A stretch of DNA of 64,000 bases from Pyrus communis. Lineage: Eukaryota; Streptophyta; Magnoliopsida; Rosales; Rosaceae. The notes beneath the pieces were generated by a model. It did not search any database, was not told where the DNA came from, and saw only the letters and a program-made list of their open reading frames with translations. The stretch spans positions 3,937,751 to 4,001,750 of the forward strand of contig NC_084810.1 of the NCBI RefSeq assembly GCF_963583255.1. The letters are read 5' to 3'. The position numbers and the translations under genes were made by a program. Position 1 is the stretch's first letter. Each line of letters begins with the position of its first letter. Shown here in pieces: positions 35,379 to 48,686 of the stretch.

Positions 35379-38300
35379 TTATTCGTCCAAAGGATGCTGC
35401 TGCTGTATTTCATCATACATTTTCAAGGATTCAACATTAGCCACGGTTTCCGGCCCGTCGCTATTTTCTAATTTTAGTTCTGCTACTTCTTCCACAGACA
35501 GCTTTGAAAATTCGCCCTGCAAAGTGCTTCCTTCGGCTTCACCTACTTCTGCTTGCGCATTCTGGCTTCCCTTAACTCCGACTTCCGCTTCCTTAGTATC
35601 AAGTTCGGATTCCCAGCCTTCTTCGATCTGACAACCGGTTCCCTCGAATGGATGGATACCATCGTTGAATTCAGCTTCAGCGCCGACTTCCAACTCCGCA
35701 TCAGCAGCAACTCTGTTGGTTTCCATTTCTGTTTGTTTTAACATCAGCGTCGTTAGCAGAAGGCGATATATCAGGTTGCCGTACATGCCTGAGAATGGTA
35801 AAGAATAACTTACTGGAACGCTTATGTGCTTTTTGATTTTCGTACAAGGGTTTTTTGAGCAGCATTGTTCCAGGAAAGACCATCAAGTTGATCTTGTCCA
35901 AACCACGCTTTTCATCGCCTTCTAAGGGTACAAAGCCAAACCCCTGTGTCCATGTCTCAACCAAATCGGGAATGGCAGCTACGACAAGCTTTTCAACCTT
36001 AAAAGATATTAGCATCTACAACCACGCGGAGAAAAGAAACATATTAATAACAGAAACCATATTACTATCTGCTGGACCGGTGATTTCTAAAATCGGAGGA
36101 CATCCCTATACAGAGATCGGTCCTACTTTTATTTCTAAGAAATGAAGAATCTTACAAAAATTGTTTGAAGTATATATTAGTAAAATTGTCGAGATTACTT
36201 AATCCTGATTTAGAAGTTCCATAAATAGGTCTAAATCCTGATTTATTGTGTATCTTTAGTACAATAAATGAAAGCCAATTATTTCATGGAAAATACCATA
36301 AACTACATATTTTACATCTATACCTCTTCAATTGCAGTCAGGAGGCGTCGGCACATTCCCTGGCGACGGAATTCACTGCAAGTTGCAATAAGCGGCATCT
36401 CTGCAACTGTTGTTCCATGCACCCTGCAACAAACAAGAGAGCAAATATGTCAGAAGTTCAAAACTAATAACAAGGAAGCAGTACGAAACTCAAAAAACTT
36501 GGGTTTGTAAAGAGTTGAGAATCCATATTAAAATCGGTTGTGTGCCACTGCCTAGTTAAAGACAGGAGAGCTGAGAAGAATGGTGGAAGAAAAGTGTGGT
36601 TGCGCACAAAATTCATAGATGAATCAAAATGATGGTGATACATGCAAAAGATATTTCAATGCCAAGTGTTGAAAACCTCTGAAGCACCAGGTCCTGGCAA
36701 CGCAACCTAATTAATGCTCTCCACATAAGAGGAAAAAAAAAAAAAATAGGTGAAAAACTATTCAATACACATAATCGTATGATGTGGGCCAACCAATATC
36801 TTACGTATAATCCTATGATGTACGCCAACAAATATCTTACATTCGAACAGTTTTCTTGCTAGAAACGCATCCAAATAAATCTCCTGTTTTCTTTCCTTGT
36901 TGGGATGTGGAGTTGGATTGGAAGAGTATCTCTTTGCTTGATGGTCGTACCCACTCACATGACGTACACCATACATAAAACTCATACACCGTACATAAAA
37001 CTCAAACAACCCCTAGAGTTCAGCCAAATGATACCACATGGTGTGCAACATCAATTTTTCTAAGAGCTTCTTGAAGGGAAATGTTTTAGTACTACCTGAT
37101 GGATGCTACAGATACCAACGCATCATCTTTCTCCAAGACTGCAGTGTAAAAGCCTTGAAAATTCAAACGTGCAAACTCTGACCTGAAAGTCAAAAATAGC
37201 AATACGTAATTCAAAAATACAAATGATATCTGAGAAGCAACTTTCACTTAAACCAAATTACAGTATATTGCAAGAGGAAGTAATATTTCAGATACAACTG
37301 TTCCAAAGGCACACTTTAAGAGCCCTACTTATCAAGTCGGAAAATAATCACGATTCTGTACTAAAGAGATGATCTCACCCCCAGTTGTATAAGACATGGG
37401 GTATCATGTCTATGCCTGTTCTAGGATCAACCATTGACAAAAAGCATTCCTCCATTATTGTAAGAGAAACAGCTAGTTTTGTATTGCATTCTGCCTTCAG
37501 TGCAAATCGTTGAGCAGAATGATCCTTTTGGTCATCACGAATGCATCTAAGCAGTGTCCATGAAAAGCCATCAGCAAAATGATTAATGCAGCCAACGCGA
37601 GATTGAAGACCAGAATAAGCCTACACACAACCGTTAAAATATAAGTATTTGAATTACTGAAAACCCATAAGAATAGCAAATGAAGACTAATAAATTCAAG
37701 ACGCTCTCTTCTGGGGTGAAACAGCAAGCAAAATTTTATCACGCTGCTCTTTCATAGCACTTATAACAACTTGGAAGAAACAAATCAGACAAATCACAAG
37801 GAACAAAGAAACAACTACAAGACTCATCAGTGGTTCCCTAATAAGGCTCATCACTAATGCGCAAAAAGTTGTAGGACAACGATTCAGGAAAGGAAAACCA
37901 CTATATTTCATTTACATAAAAAGAAATCAAGTGTTCGAAGGAAGTCCTTGCTTTACCCAAAGACAAAACTTAGAGCCAGGAAAACTCATTAATTTATTTT
38001 TATGTAAACCCGACAAATCCTCCTTGATTGAATTTTTTAGAAGATTCATAAGATAATACAAAATTACCTCCTGACAGCTTCTGTTACAGAAAAAAGTATC
38101 TGGTATCGCTCCATATGTCCATTTTTCTTTCAGGCATGCGTCATGATCTGTTTATAAAAGAATTATAAGGTAAGCTAGACAGTGGAAAGGAGAAAAAAGA
38201 ACATAAATAAAAGGGTAAGTTCAACTTAATCATAAGATGGCCACAAACAAGTTAATAACTGGGAGGAGATTAATTAGAACAGAGATAATAAATAATAAAA

Positions 38301-41300
38301 TGAAAAGAAAAATCAATTCCTTGTAGTCTAACGGGAAAAAATGGATTGAACTTCGTTACACAGACTATATCATATGAAAACGCATAACCAAATCACTTTT
38401 TATGGCAATTTATTATCCACTTTCATATATAATACTTATGTTTTTAATCAACTCCAACAAGCTTCTAATGCTCTCTAGAAAAGTAAAACAGTATGGCAAT
38501 TGAGTATTTAGTATATAAATTAAAATCCACTGACAAGAAAATATGGAAAAAATCTAGGTCACATTATTATAAAATCATCCACTTCCTGTCATAATCACTT
38601 TTTGGCGTTGAATATCCATTGCAGGAAATTGTGGAAAACTAGCTTCTATAGATATAAGAAGGCTAATTTTCCTTTTACTTCCTAATAAATATAAGAACAC
38701 CAATATACCATCTTTGCAATCGAAGAGAATATTAGGTACCATGTTATATTGACACGTACATACCACACCAAACAACTTCAACTTATCTACATGTACTGAA
38801 AACAGTTTAGTTACAAGAAAGATAATCTAGAAATTAGAAAATTACATTTGTGCTCACACTGTGAACACTTAAATCCATCAGGACTTGGTGCCCCTTTGTC
38901 ATTGACGAAATCACCACATATCCAACAGGTGCAATTTGAGCAATACCAACTGCCTTCAGGGAGCTCCTGAAGTTCAAAAGCAAAAACAGATCATTAGTTT
39001 ACAATAAGAGAAAACAACCAAAAACTCCAGGCGCAAATTAAAAGAAAAATCCTCTAAGAATGAACAATAATAAGTTTTTAAATTAGTAACCTAATTGTAT
39101 GAAATCATGGAAATATATATATTTTCTAAATGAAATGTCAACGTTGAACAGAAGCATAATTATTTACGTTAAAACATTTAGAGATGCTGAAATAATAGAA
39201 CCAATCATGCAAAAGTTATAAAAGCATAGCATGGAAATGTGTAGAATCTGTAGATAGATAAAATAAGGAGGAAATTTCAGGAAAGAGAAACAACACAAAT
39301 ACACAAGACTAGCAAAAACAAACCTGCAGAGACAAACAAGTCTGATGAAAAGTAGATGGGCAATTATCACAGCATATCAACTTGCCACCATCACCACAAA
39401 TTCCACACGAATCATCATTTTGATCATTTTCATCATCTCGCACGACTTGGCTGCTCTTTTTCCTGGTCTTGTATTCAGCTGACCAAGCTTGAAGCTGGCA
39501 TAAGGTGAAGGATTGACCAGATTCCATGAAAAGATTCAAACATGGACGATTCTGTTTGAACCCACCATGACTCTTGAACTCAGAAACTGAAACTACTTTA
39601 CTGCAACACTTGCAAAAAATGCCGTCCCTCGTAACCAGACCATCTATAAGGACACCGCCATCCTTGGGATTTCGATACTGAATCACATCATCTAGAGATA
39701 TGACACCAGCATCAATTAACCAAGACAAAACTGTTTTCACTCCTACAGAATGCCACTTTCCATCTTTAAAGTGCTTCCCCCCACTGCCCAGGCTTCTTGG
39801 AAGCAACTTGCAACTACTCTTTTGGATTTTAGTTTTGCCTTTCTTATGAGCTCTTGATTTGTAGGCTTTCTTTCTAGACGAATACTGAGCATGAGTTGTC
39901 CTAAAATCTTTGTTTTTGATAATAGCTGAAACCAACAAGTCATCATCTTCAATTTGGCAATTAAATGATTTCCTTTTTCCAGTCTGAAAATCATAGCATT
40001 CACGAGAAATCTTCATCAACTTTGAACTTTTCCTCCCAATCTGTTGCGGGCAAGAGTCAGGAGGTAAGGGCATCTTGCGACTTCCTTTGCGTGAATCAGC
40101 ACCACTTGAAGTAAAATCTAAAAGGTTTCTTCGGTATAACGTGCTTGGTTCAATTTCAGATATCTTCTTCGACTTCCTACGCGTTTTTCTTTTCAGAACA
40201 TCAACTATGCAGTTTCCTTGGTTATCTAGTGATCCCTTCTGAGCACTTTCCAGCTTATCATCAACCTTGCCTTCCTTGGATTCATCTTTTTCCTCAGAAT
40301 AATCCACTGATGTGTCTACCATAATTTCCTTAGGTGTTTCTAAATCAAGTCCAGAACTCTGTTTATTAGAGCTAGGGGAATTTGCATTGCTAGGGGATAC
40401 AGCTTCAGAACCCCCATGCACATTGTTACAGTTTCTGGAAGTTTCATCTCGATGAGTAGCTGAATGAATGCAGGTGCCACCAGACCCACAAACTGGTAAG
40501 GAATCCGGACATGTCATTCTCCCAGAGAACCCATTTTCAACTCTATTACCAGCATTCACCAAGCCATGACTTTCTGCATTAGCTGAATAAATAGATAGTC
40601 CCATACGAAATTTCACTTCCTCATTACTAGTCTGTCCACAATGTTTTGAGGAACATTCATTACCAGATTTCCCACAGGCATTGTAATCTCCCTCAGAAAC
40701 TGCCAAACCCTTCCTCGCCAATGTGGAATCACGGTGGGGAGCTGACACATCTTCCTTAGTAAAATGATCTTCTATGTTATCGGCACAATTCAAGGCCAAA
40801 GCAGAATCAGTCTTATGGTTTGAATCAACTATACTTTGAGTTGCGTTAACTATCTCTCCCTTTCTTAGACTACCAATCTTTCTCGCAATAAACACGACAA
40901 CCACAAAAGGATCTAAAAGCCTCCAGCAGTAAGCCAACACAGTAGTAGGTTGTGGATGATGCATCTCCTTCTCAATACTTACTATAGCACCAGACAGATC
41001 TGACCAGAACTGACTGATATTGGCCCACTCCTTCGTATCATCTTCCTGCAGCATACTGTACCCATCTGCTAACAAAAGTTCTCCACATAACCGCCAAGCT
41101 TTGGGGAGTTCACGAATTAACCTTCCCTTAGGTGTTATATAAACAGTCTCCATATAATTTCTACTAGCTCTTTTTTGCCTCTCAATATGCCATCCAGCAG
41201 CTTCAAGCAAGCGAGCAACATGATATTGGAGAAGCGGACGAGGATCCTTACCATTCTTTGTCTTCAAGGCCACATTGGATACATCCAAAACAGGAGATTC

Positions 41301-42038
41301 AAATCCGTTGGGCTTTCCCTCGGCATGTAGAGTAGTTCTGGACTTATCCATAACAGTGGCTAATGGACTTGCAGCCAGAAGCCTGGCCGAGAAGTTCTCA
41401 TGTGAAACAGGCGAAGCAATAGCTTTACTTAGGCAGACTTCCTTTCTATCATCCCCACTTGAGTTTGGCAATCTGCACTTTGAAACATCTGGGTCACCTA
41501 TTACACCCGGTTTGTTAAGTTCTGCACGTTGCTTAAACAGATAGCAACTAGACGTGACTCCCTGGCTAGAAGATTCAACCAAACGAAATGTCACTGTTTC
41601 AGAGACAGAGTTTGAAGCTGGACCAGACATGACCTTTCCTGAACCAGGTTTAGTATTAGGAAGCTCATCAGCTGAAAACTTCATTCTCTTAACAGCCGCA
41701 TCATCACCATTCCTATCTAACATAGCAGACCTGTCCAAGGAGAACCCTGGTCCGGAGGTTTCTCTAATTTCTTTGGTTGCATTATAAAACTCCTCTAAAC
41801 AGGTACTTTTAGGGGATGAATGACTTGTTACAACTGAGTTTTCACTGTTTGGAGACAGTGCTGCATCAGTGTTCTTACTTGACTCACATTCAAAGTTAAT
41901 CATTCCAGTAACAAGACATCTGTTACTAGTGCGACCAATGTCTTGACCAAAGAAAACCTCTGTGAATATACAGTGCTCAGTTTTCGATCCTTCAAACCCA
42001 TCATCATGCAAATCGTCAATTTCTTTGCTGAGAAACAT
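35379..42038 (-). CDS. IDM1: IDM1/ROS4-like histone acetyltransferase with PHD fingers
   Basis: Eight exons, minus strand: 42038-39324, 38966-38846, 38147-38068, 37620-37379, 37182-37096, 36423-36324, 36015-35814, 35728-35379; 1298 aa, all introns GT-AG. The protein opens MFLSKEIDDLHDDGFEGS. It has a Tudor/agenet-like segment (about 265-345, AGWHIERQKRASRNYMETVY), a basic stretch (KRKTRRKSKK), a PHD finger (CGICGDGGKLICCDNCPS, about 875) and a second Cys/His cluster (WYCSNCTCWICGDF). The GNAT domain spans about 1050-1180, with the acetyl-CoA loop RRQGMCRRL. In Arabidopsis this protein acetylates H3 at methylated sites and recruits active DNA demethylation by ROS1. The C-terminal 117 codons are acidic and variable, joined by a tiny 85-base intron. 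A leader intron of 4.1 kb is likely. Confidence 0.95.
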
Positions 42039-42483
42039 CTCTGCCAACTCACTGCAGTTCCACTTTACCAGTCTTCCTTATGTTCCTCTATTTGCAAGAC
42101 ATATAACCATCAGCACGAAAGGTGATATCTACCAACTGTATATTTTTCTGTTTAAGAGTTACTGAAAAATCTGGAATCTTCCGTTGACAAAAATCACTAT
42201 AAATGATGAAGTGCAGGTAAAGTCATTTGGTAATTGCCACCCTCAAAGCCATGGAAATGCTCCGCTTTCGGCTCTTAACATTAATTGACAGCAAACTCGT
42301 TCAGTCTCTTCACTTCTTTGCTGAATATAAATACATATATCCAGCACCACAAAAGGTGGGCAATACTACATTGCCTTCATTCACATATCACGGCGTATAA
42401 AACAAAATAGTGTTCCACGTCAAAGCTGATGTTTTAGCTCAAACCATCCAACTATTGTTGAAAAACCTGCAACAACAAGGAAA

Positions 42484-42660
42484 AAAGCATAAACAAACTT
42501 ATAGGATGCAGATCCTATAAGGGTTTAGGGTATGACAGAACTGAATATAAACAAACTTATAGGATGCAGATCCCATATACTTAACATCCAAAATCACTAT
42601 AAAAACTGCAAAATATATCTACTAGCATTAAACGGGTATGACAGAACTGAATATAAACTT
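42484..42660. repeat. short interleaved direct repeats
   Basis: The block ATAAACAAACTTATAGGATG occurs near 42490 and 42547, and GTATGACAGAACTGAATATA near 42529 and 42633. The two repeats are interleaved, as if one segment duplicated and was then partly copied again. Confidence 0.8.
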
Positions 42661-43857
42661 CAGTTCTTTGATTAACTCTAAAGCTTCTAAAAGACAAAAC
42701 CATCAAACTCCCTTCCCCCAAAAGGAAAATCACAACATAACTCTTACACTGCAGATACCAACAAGTTCTGTCAATATTCAATTGCAAGCCAAATCCATCC
42801 CTCTAAGATTCGATTCCCTAACAGACAAACAGATCCAAGTCTAACCCAGTAATCTAACTCGAATTTTTTAAACCCGATAATTTTTTTAGAAATAAGTATT
42901 ATTATATATTCTCTGATAATTCAAACACATAATCTATTGTTTTTAAAAAGTTTGTACATATACTACAAATATTCAAGTCTCAATGTAGTTTGAGTTTGTG
43001 GACATTTTTTCAGATTTCAACTTCATTCCAAAATATATGGATAATCAAATTCATATTCAGATTTGGCCTAATTCACACCAATTTGACTACTAACATAACT
43101 ATAAATGTTAGAACTCCTCCAGGAACTAGGTAAAATGCAACATGAGCATCAAAAGCATCTCAAAAGAAAAGACAACAAGAAAAACCGACTCTCCTAAACA
43201 CGTAATTCTTGTTTGCATTATGGCAAGATAACGTGTCAAACTGTCAGGCAAGATATCCTAATTCTCTCTCTCTCTCTCTTTTTCTACACATACACACACA
43301 CAGTTTCTATATCATAACTGCTGGACTCAATATGGATGGTCGAGGGGCACAGTAGGTGACATGTCAAATATCCATATATGAACTCACGGGTCAAGAAATA
43401 TGACCTAAGGCCCTTATGAAACAAATTTGGTCGATTTGGGTTTTTGTAGAGTTCCCATAATTAGAAAATAAGTTACATAACTTACAAAACATTTTACCAA
43501 AAAAGTGACAACATAGAACTCCTCTGTGTTTTCTTCTAACCAGAGTAATTGCCTATAACTAAATGCGAAATGCTTTTAATTATTATTGTCAACCAAATAA
43601 TTTCTCACTGTGTTTTACTATTCTTAACTTCACATGAACAACATTGGAATCACATCAAACTAATTAATTACTATAATAACAAATACGAAGAACTTTTACA
43701 ACATATTCTGTCCGAATCTCATCCGAGACTCATGTTCTCATACGTACACGTGAAAGACAGCTAGTCTTTCAAATATTTAGTCTCACATAATCTGAGAGTT
43801 GTTTAATATATATAAAAAAAAAATTATTATTAGTTTACTAATTAAACAGCAAGTCAA

Positions 43858-44375
43858 CACACTTTTTTATTAATAAAGAGACGATATATTAAAAGAGGAA
43901 AAAAGCAGAAAAAGTCAAACAACATACAGGGGGCAAAGAAAAACCCCCAAACAGAAACAAAATGAGAAAAAGACATCTCCACAGAGATGAAGAACAACCT
44001 AACACAAACTAAAAGGAAGCCGCTTTCCAATCTACCCAAATTCAGGAAAAGAAATTCCCGTAAACCCAGGAGAAACCGAGGCCCAGAAGGCTGACAAAAA
44101 CCTAATTCTATCCCAAAGCTCAGCAAAACCAGCTCCTGCAGAATCTCCTCCATCCAAACCACCCAAAACACGGCGAATCATGCAACTCCACGTGACCATC
44201 ACTTTCTTAACCTTCCAAACCAAAATGTGAGCTGCATTATGTGTATTAAAGAATGACATCATAAGATTCGACGTAACCTATGAGTGCTGGCTGTCGACTA
44301 CCTGATGCCCTCCCCCTCCTCCTTTATCCGGGCTTGGGACCGGCAATGTAAGATAAACTTACATAGGCGGAGTTG
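43858..44375 (-). mobile_element. possible decayed retrotransposon tail
   Basis: Minus-strand frames across 44032-44262 and 43854-44171 include WDRIRFLSAFWASVSPG, which resembles translated ends of plant LINE-like repeats, but a stop and a frame change break it. Immediately beyond lies gggcttgggaccgg (about 44328-44341), a motif I associate with dispersed Rosaceae repeats. No RT or RNase H motif is intact. Confidence 0.3.
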
Positions 44376-44943
44376 TATTAAAGAATGACATGCTTAAATA
44401 AAATAAACTTGACAACAAACCAGGATATTACTGGACTTGCATAAAGTCTGAAAATGTCTAAAATGCTTACTTGTAACTCAACTCACTATACGTATTAAAG
44501 AATGATATGCAGTTATTTTCAGAGCGATAAGATTTGGTAGTTACAGGGTAGATGGTTCTGGCGTATAAGCCATATAGGGAGCTGGTTTATATGTAGGCAG
44601 ATAGTTTTGTATATAACCAGCTCCCTTTGCGTAAAAACTTGAAAACATAATTGTCTATTTTCTATCAAGCAATTGTCCTGTTTTAAATGCATGTTGATGA
44701 GGAACCAGTTCCTTAAACAAACATCAAATTCAAGATTTTGGTAGTGCACGGTGCTATGATTGATAAATCAACATAATTGCCTACCAACCTTCCTCTCCAG
44801 AACAAAATCATAAATACAATGAATGTTTTGCTTTTTATAGATAAAAATAAGACGGTATAAGTTACTAACCTGCTGTTGCCATGCATTTCACACCAAACTA
44901 AAGCTGAGTTCGAGGAAAATAAATATAGAAGATTTGTTCCCTT

Positions 44944-45251
44944 TGTTGTACCATATATTGGGCCTTAGTATTTGGGCCTCACGGCCTAGCCCATGATGTA
45001 TGTAGGGGTGAAGGAAACCCTTATTCTATAAAAGGGATCCTTCACCCTCACTTTAAGAGAAGCAAACCCTGGCCTCTATAGTCTCCATGTACATTGTAAC
45101 CTTCATTGAGATAGTGAAACCGAATCGACACCAGTGTGGATGTAGCCCCAACTTGGGTGACCCATGATATATCTTTGTGTGCTTGTGCGTTTTTGTGATT
45201 TACGGTCGGATTTACATTGATCCAAGATCAACCCGATTTTGTGCATCAACA
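44944..45251 (+). mobile_element. solo LTR (308 bp), probably Ty1/copia
   Basis: Starts TGTTGTACC and ends GCATCAACA, so the tips TGTTG/CAACA are inverted. It is flanked by a perfect CCCTT duplication (44939-44943, 45252-45256). A TATA box (TATAAAAGG, about 45029) lies about 85 bases in, as in an LTR promoter. There is no internal region. It sits inside the probable IDM1 leader intron, in the orientation opposite to IDM1. Confidence 0.9.
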
Positions 45252-46387
45252 CCCTTAACAGTCCATGTTCTAAACCATTTTTTCATAACAAGGCTGTCGA
45301 TTGTCCAATATGAACGTAGTCAGGAAATAAACACATACAACGACACAAAACAGTCTAATGCCTCAATCAAGAACTTGAACCCCATAAAGGCACACAGATG
45401 GTTCAATTTCCCCCAGAAAGAATGCAACCTCTTCTAAACTTTTACATACCGTAATTTAGCTTGGTTTTCATTATTAACACCCTCTATATGCACTTGCAAT
45501 AAGAGAGTAGAACTATTTAGCTGGGATCGAAAATTAGTAATCATAATAAATCCCATGAGAAATTCGCCAGGGGTAGAAAATCCCCTATGGCACATTAGAA
45601 AGAGAGAGAGACAGAGAGACAGATAGACGAAGAGAAAGAGATTTCCTAGACAACCATAGGATATATATATATATACACACACACCATCCATGCATTGAAT
45701 CCTACGGCATGAAAACCGCATACACACCAACGAAAACGAAAACCATCAACAGATTTAAACCCAATACCAGAAATGAATGAAACATCAAAAGCAAAATCCT
45801 AAAAAGTCCCATGATTATGCAGATCAAACCCCATCTGATAAATCCTGATAAAATCACATTTCCTGGTAGAAGAAACCACAATTCACTCCCCCAGAAACAC
45901 CATTGAACAAATTCACACAACAAGAACAAACCAGATAAACAAACAAAGCAACAAAAATCCAGAAAGACAGCTCACCAATGCAATGCATTTCCTGATCAAT
46001 ATGCAGAGAAGACAGATGCACAAAATTGGTGTTAGGGTCTGAACAATTGGTGAAAAACTCAAAAGGGTTTTTCCAATTGGTGATAAATCAGCTGAAAAAC
46101 AAGCCCATGACCAATTAGGGGAGAAACAATGAAATTTAAACAAACTCACCTTTCGATGCATTTCCCAAACGACATGCAAAGAAGATCAGAGCAGGAAATT
46201 GGAAATAGGGTTTTGAAATTGGAGGAGAAAGAGGCAGTGGGTTAGAGTGAGAGGAGATAAGAAGAGAGATAGAGGAGAGAGAGGAAAAAGGGGTCTGCTT
46301 TTTATCAGTTACAGTCTAGCAGTAACAACAGAGCAAAAATCTCCAGCAGAAATAACCCGGAAAGTGCTCCATGTACACCAGATGGCA

Positions 46388-46447
46388 TGTACTCTCCCCT
46401 CTCTCCTCTCTCTTCTCTCTTCTCTCTCCTCTCTTCTCTCTCTCTCG
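46388..46447. promoter_or_regulatory. pyrimidine-rich tract at presumed IDM1 transcription start
   Basis: Almost pure C/T on the plus strand, so GA-rich in the IDM1 sense. It lies just upstream of the candidate leader exon. GA/CT tracts of this kind are typical of plant core promoters; the start site is not proven. Confidence 0.4.
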
Positions 46448-46449
46448 GC

Positions 46450-48150
46450 CACTATGCTTTGTCTCTTTGCATTTCTTGAACCCATAAACCCCCAATATTG
46501 GGGTTTATAATATTTTGTCACCCCGATTAATCGGATTGCTTTTATCAGCATTTTTGGTGATAAAAAAAGATTTGTACTTTCGGTGGCGCCGGTATTTTAG
46601 ACCCTCGTGATGCTGTGGTTTTTGACATTTAAAGATTGTGTTTGCGTGCTCGATCTGCTCGGATGAGTGTTTGGACGGTACATCTTGTTATTTGTTGGCA
46701 TTTATAGCTTCCGGCTGCTCGTTTGGGTTCAGTGCTACTTTTATTTGTATTGAGAAGGACCGTTATGATGAGTTCTCTTTTAAATGCAACGGTAAATTTA
46801 TGATATGGGCAATCATTTGTAAATTACATAATTAGGTAAGTTTGATGTGAGTAATTAGGGACCACCAAAACTTTCAGCATTCAAAGAGTATCTTTTTACC
46901 GATGTAAAGGACGGTTGTAGTGCTTCAAACTTTCCTAATCTATTTGCTTAAGGAGAAAACATTGTCTTTGTGGGACTGGGATCCCTCCGGATGCGTTCCA
47001 AACAGATCCTCCAACTCCTTCTAAGCTGAAGAGAGAGAGCGAGATGGAGAAGATAGAAAGAGAAGGGAGTCCAAGGGAGAGATGGAGAAAATAGAGAGAG
47101 GAGAGTAAGAGAGATGGAGAAGAGAGTAAGAGGAGAGTGAGAAGAGGAAGAAGATGAAGAGGCAAGATGAACAATGGAAAAGAAAATTAAATCTTGACCT
47201 TTTGATTTTTGGTTGAAAGATAGAATGAAAGGGATGTGGAGAATTCAAATTGAAGCGATTCGAAGAGAATCCTATTATGTCTTAGTATATCTTACTAGAT
47301 ATCCAGATTTGGAAAAAGACAATAACCTTGCTAATGTGAGTTTATGACTCCTCACATGCTCTTTTATAACTTCCTACTTCCGGTTAGTCTAAAGTGATTT
47401 TAATAAAAACCGTGGAACAAACCCAATATTGGGTTTTGCATGGGCTAGCTTAGTGTATTTAGTGTTTTAATTATCGTAATAATTGAAATTTTAAAATAAA
47501 AAAATTAAAATAAATGCTACCAAAAATCAATGTCATTATATTATTTTGTCAACCCATTTAATGACAAAAATTATCCTAATCCCACTTTTAGGGAAATATT
47601 TTCTATCACCACCCTCAAGCGATGGTGATGCTCACTACTTTATTTGTTACAGTTGGATGAGTTTAATTTCAAGATATGTGTAATAGACAAACAGAAAACT
47701 CAAAATTTAAACTCATCAGATGATAATAAATAGAGTGATAAGCATTATCATCATTTAAGGGTGGTGAGTAAAAATACACTCAAATTTTAGTTAGTTCCTG
47801 TATTCTTATTTTTTTTTTTGTTGACACGTGTCCAAACCCCATGACTCGCTAATAATGTCTTGTAATTTCATAACAAGAGTTCGACTCTCGTATTTCTCAT
47901 GCTCATACAGCGAACGGGTGTTTTCATGTTTTTTTTTTTTTTCTTTAATTGGGCTTTTTGGGATCATGAAGATAAAATTACAAATTGGGAGATAAACACT
48001 CATAAGAGATAAGATCGGACTTCTACAGTCGGCCCAAAGAAAAGCCGACAAGGCAAAAAGACTTGGAATTCCTCCATATCCAATATCTGCACACACAAAT
48101 CCCCCGAAGCCAATCTTCTAGAAACAACGCAGAACCCTCGGGAAGGCCAG
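46450..48150. promoter_or_regulatory. divergent IDM1/DJ-1 intergenic region
   Basis: About 1.7 kb between two divergently transcribed genes. It includes a purine-rich stretch at 47020-47165 and AT-rich sequence, and no coding region. It should contain both promoters. Confidence 0.5.
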
Positions 48151-48645
48151 ATGGCACTCGTGTGCCACGTAACCCCTCCTCCCTCATTTCTCTTGCCCTC
48201 CAAGCTCAGACCTGCCATCCCTCTTCTCAGAAAGCGCTTCTTCTCCTTCTCCGTCTCTGCAGCCATGGCTTCCGATTCTCCTGCTAAGAAGGTAATCACC
48301 GCCACTAATCAGCCATTAATCACCTCACTGATCAGCTACCCCTCTCTCTCTCTTTATGATTTCGGTGATTTTTTTATGGGTGAGATTTTGACTGTGAAAA
48401 ATGGGAGCAGGTTTTGGTTCCGATTGCCAATGGCACGGAGCCGATGGAGGCGGTGATCACCGTCGATGTTCTGCGGCGGGCTGGAGCCGATGTTACTGTG
48501 GCTTCTGTGGAGAAGCAGCTCCGTGTGGATGCTTGCCACGGCGTTAAGATCATCGCTGATGCTTTGATTTCGAACTGTAGCCAAAGCGTCTTCGATCTCA
48601 TTACTCTACCTGTACATGCACTCTCTCTCTCTCCCTCTTGTTGTA

Positions 48646-48686
<41 letters not shown>

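Larger units (their letters stand above)
42052..46149 (-). other. probable leader intron of IDM1 (4.1 kb)
   Basis: On the minus strand a strong donor CGAAAG|GTGAGT at 46150/46149 and an acceptor CTGCAG|TGAGTTGG at 42052/42051 sit either side of a non-coding stretch. The acceptor is 13 bases upstream of the ATG. GA-rich leader-like sequence lies just upstream of the donor. A second donor-like site (GCATTG|GTGAGC) lies near 45973. The intron would hold a solo LTR, a possible retrotransposon tail and short duplications. RNA evidence is lacking, so this is inference. Confidence 0.5.

Noticed and set aside
35989..36000. Acceptor TTTTAAG|GTTGAA for IDM1 exon 7
   Set aside because: It also keeps the frame, but the upstream TAG acceptor at 36015 adds MLISFK, which is conserved in IDM1 proteins.
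42039..42047. Start of IDM1 three codons upstream (42047)
   Set aside because: That codon is TTG; the first ATG in frame is 42038 and matches the conserved N terminus.
46935..47248. Leu/Ser-rich minus ORFs
   Set aside because: They come from the purine-rich tract at 47.0-47.2 kb and lack any domain.
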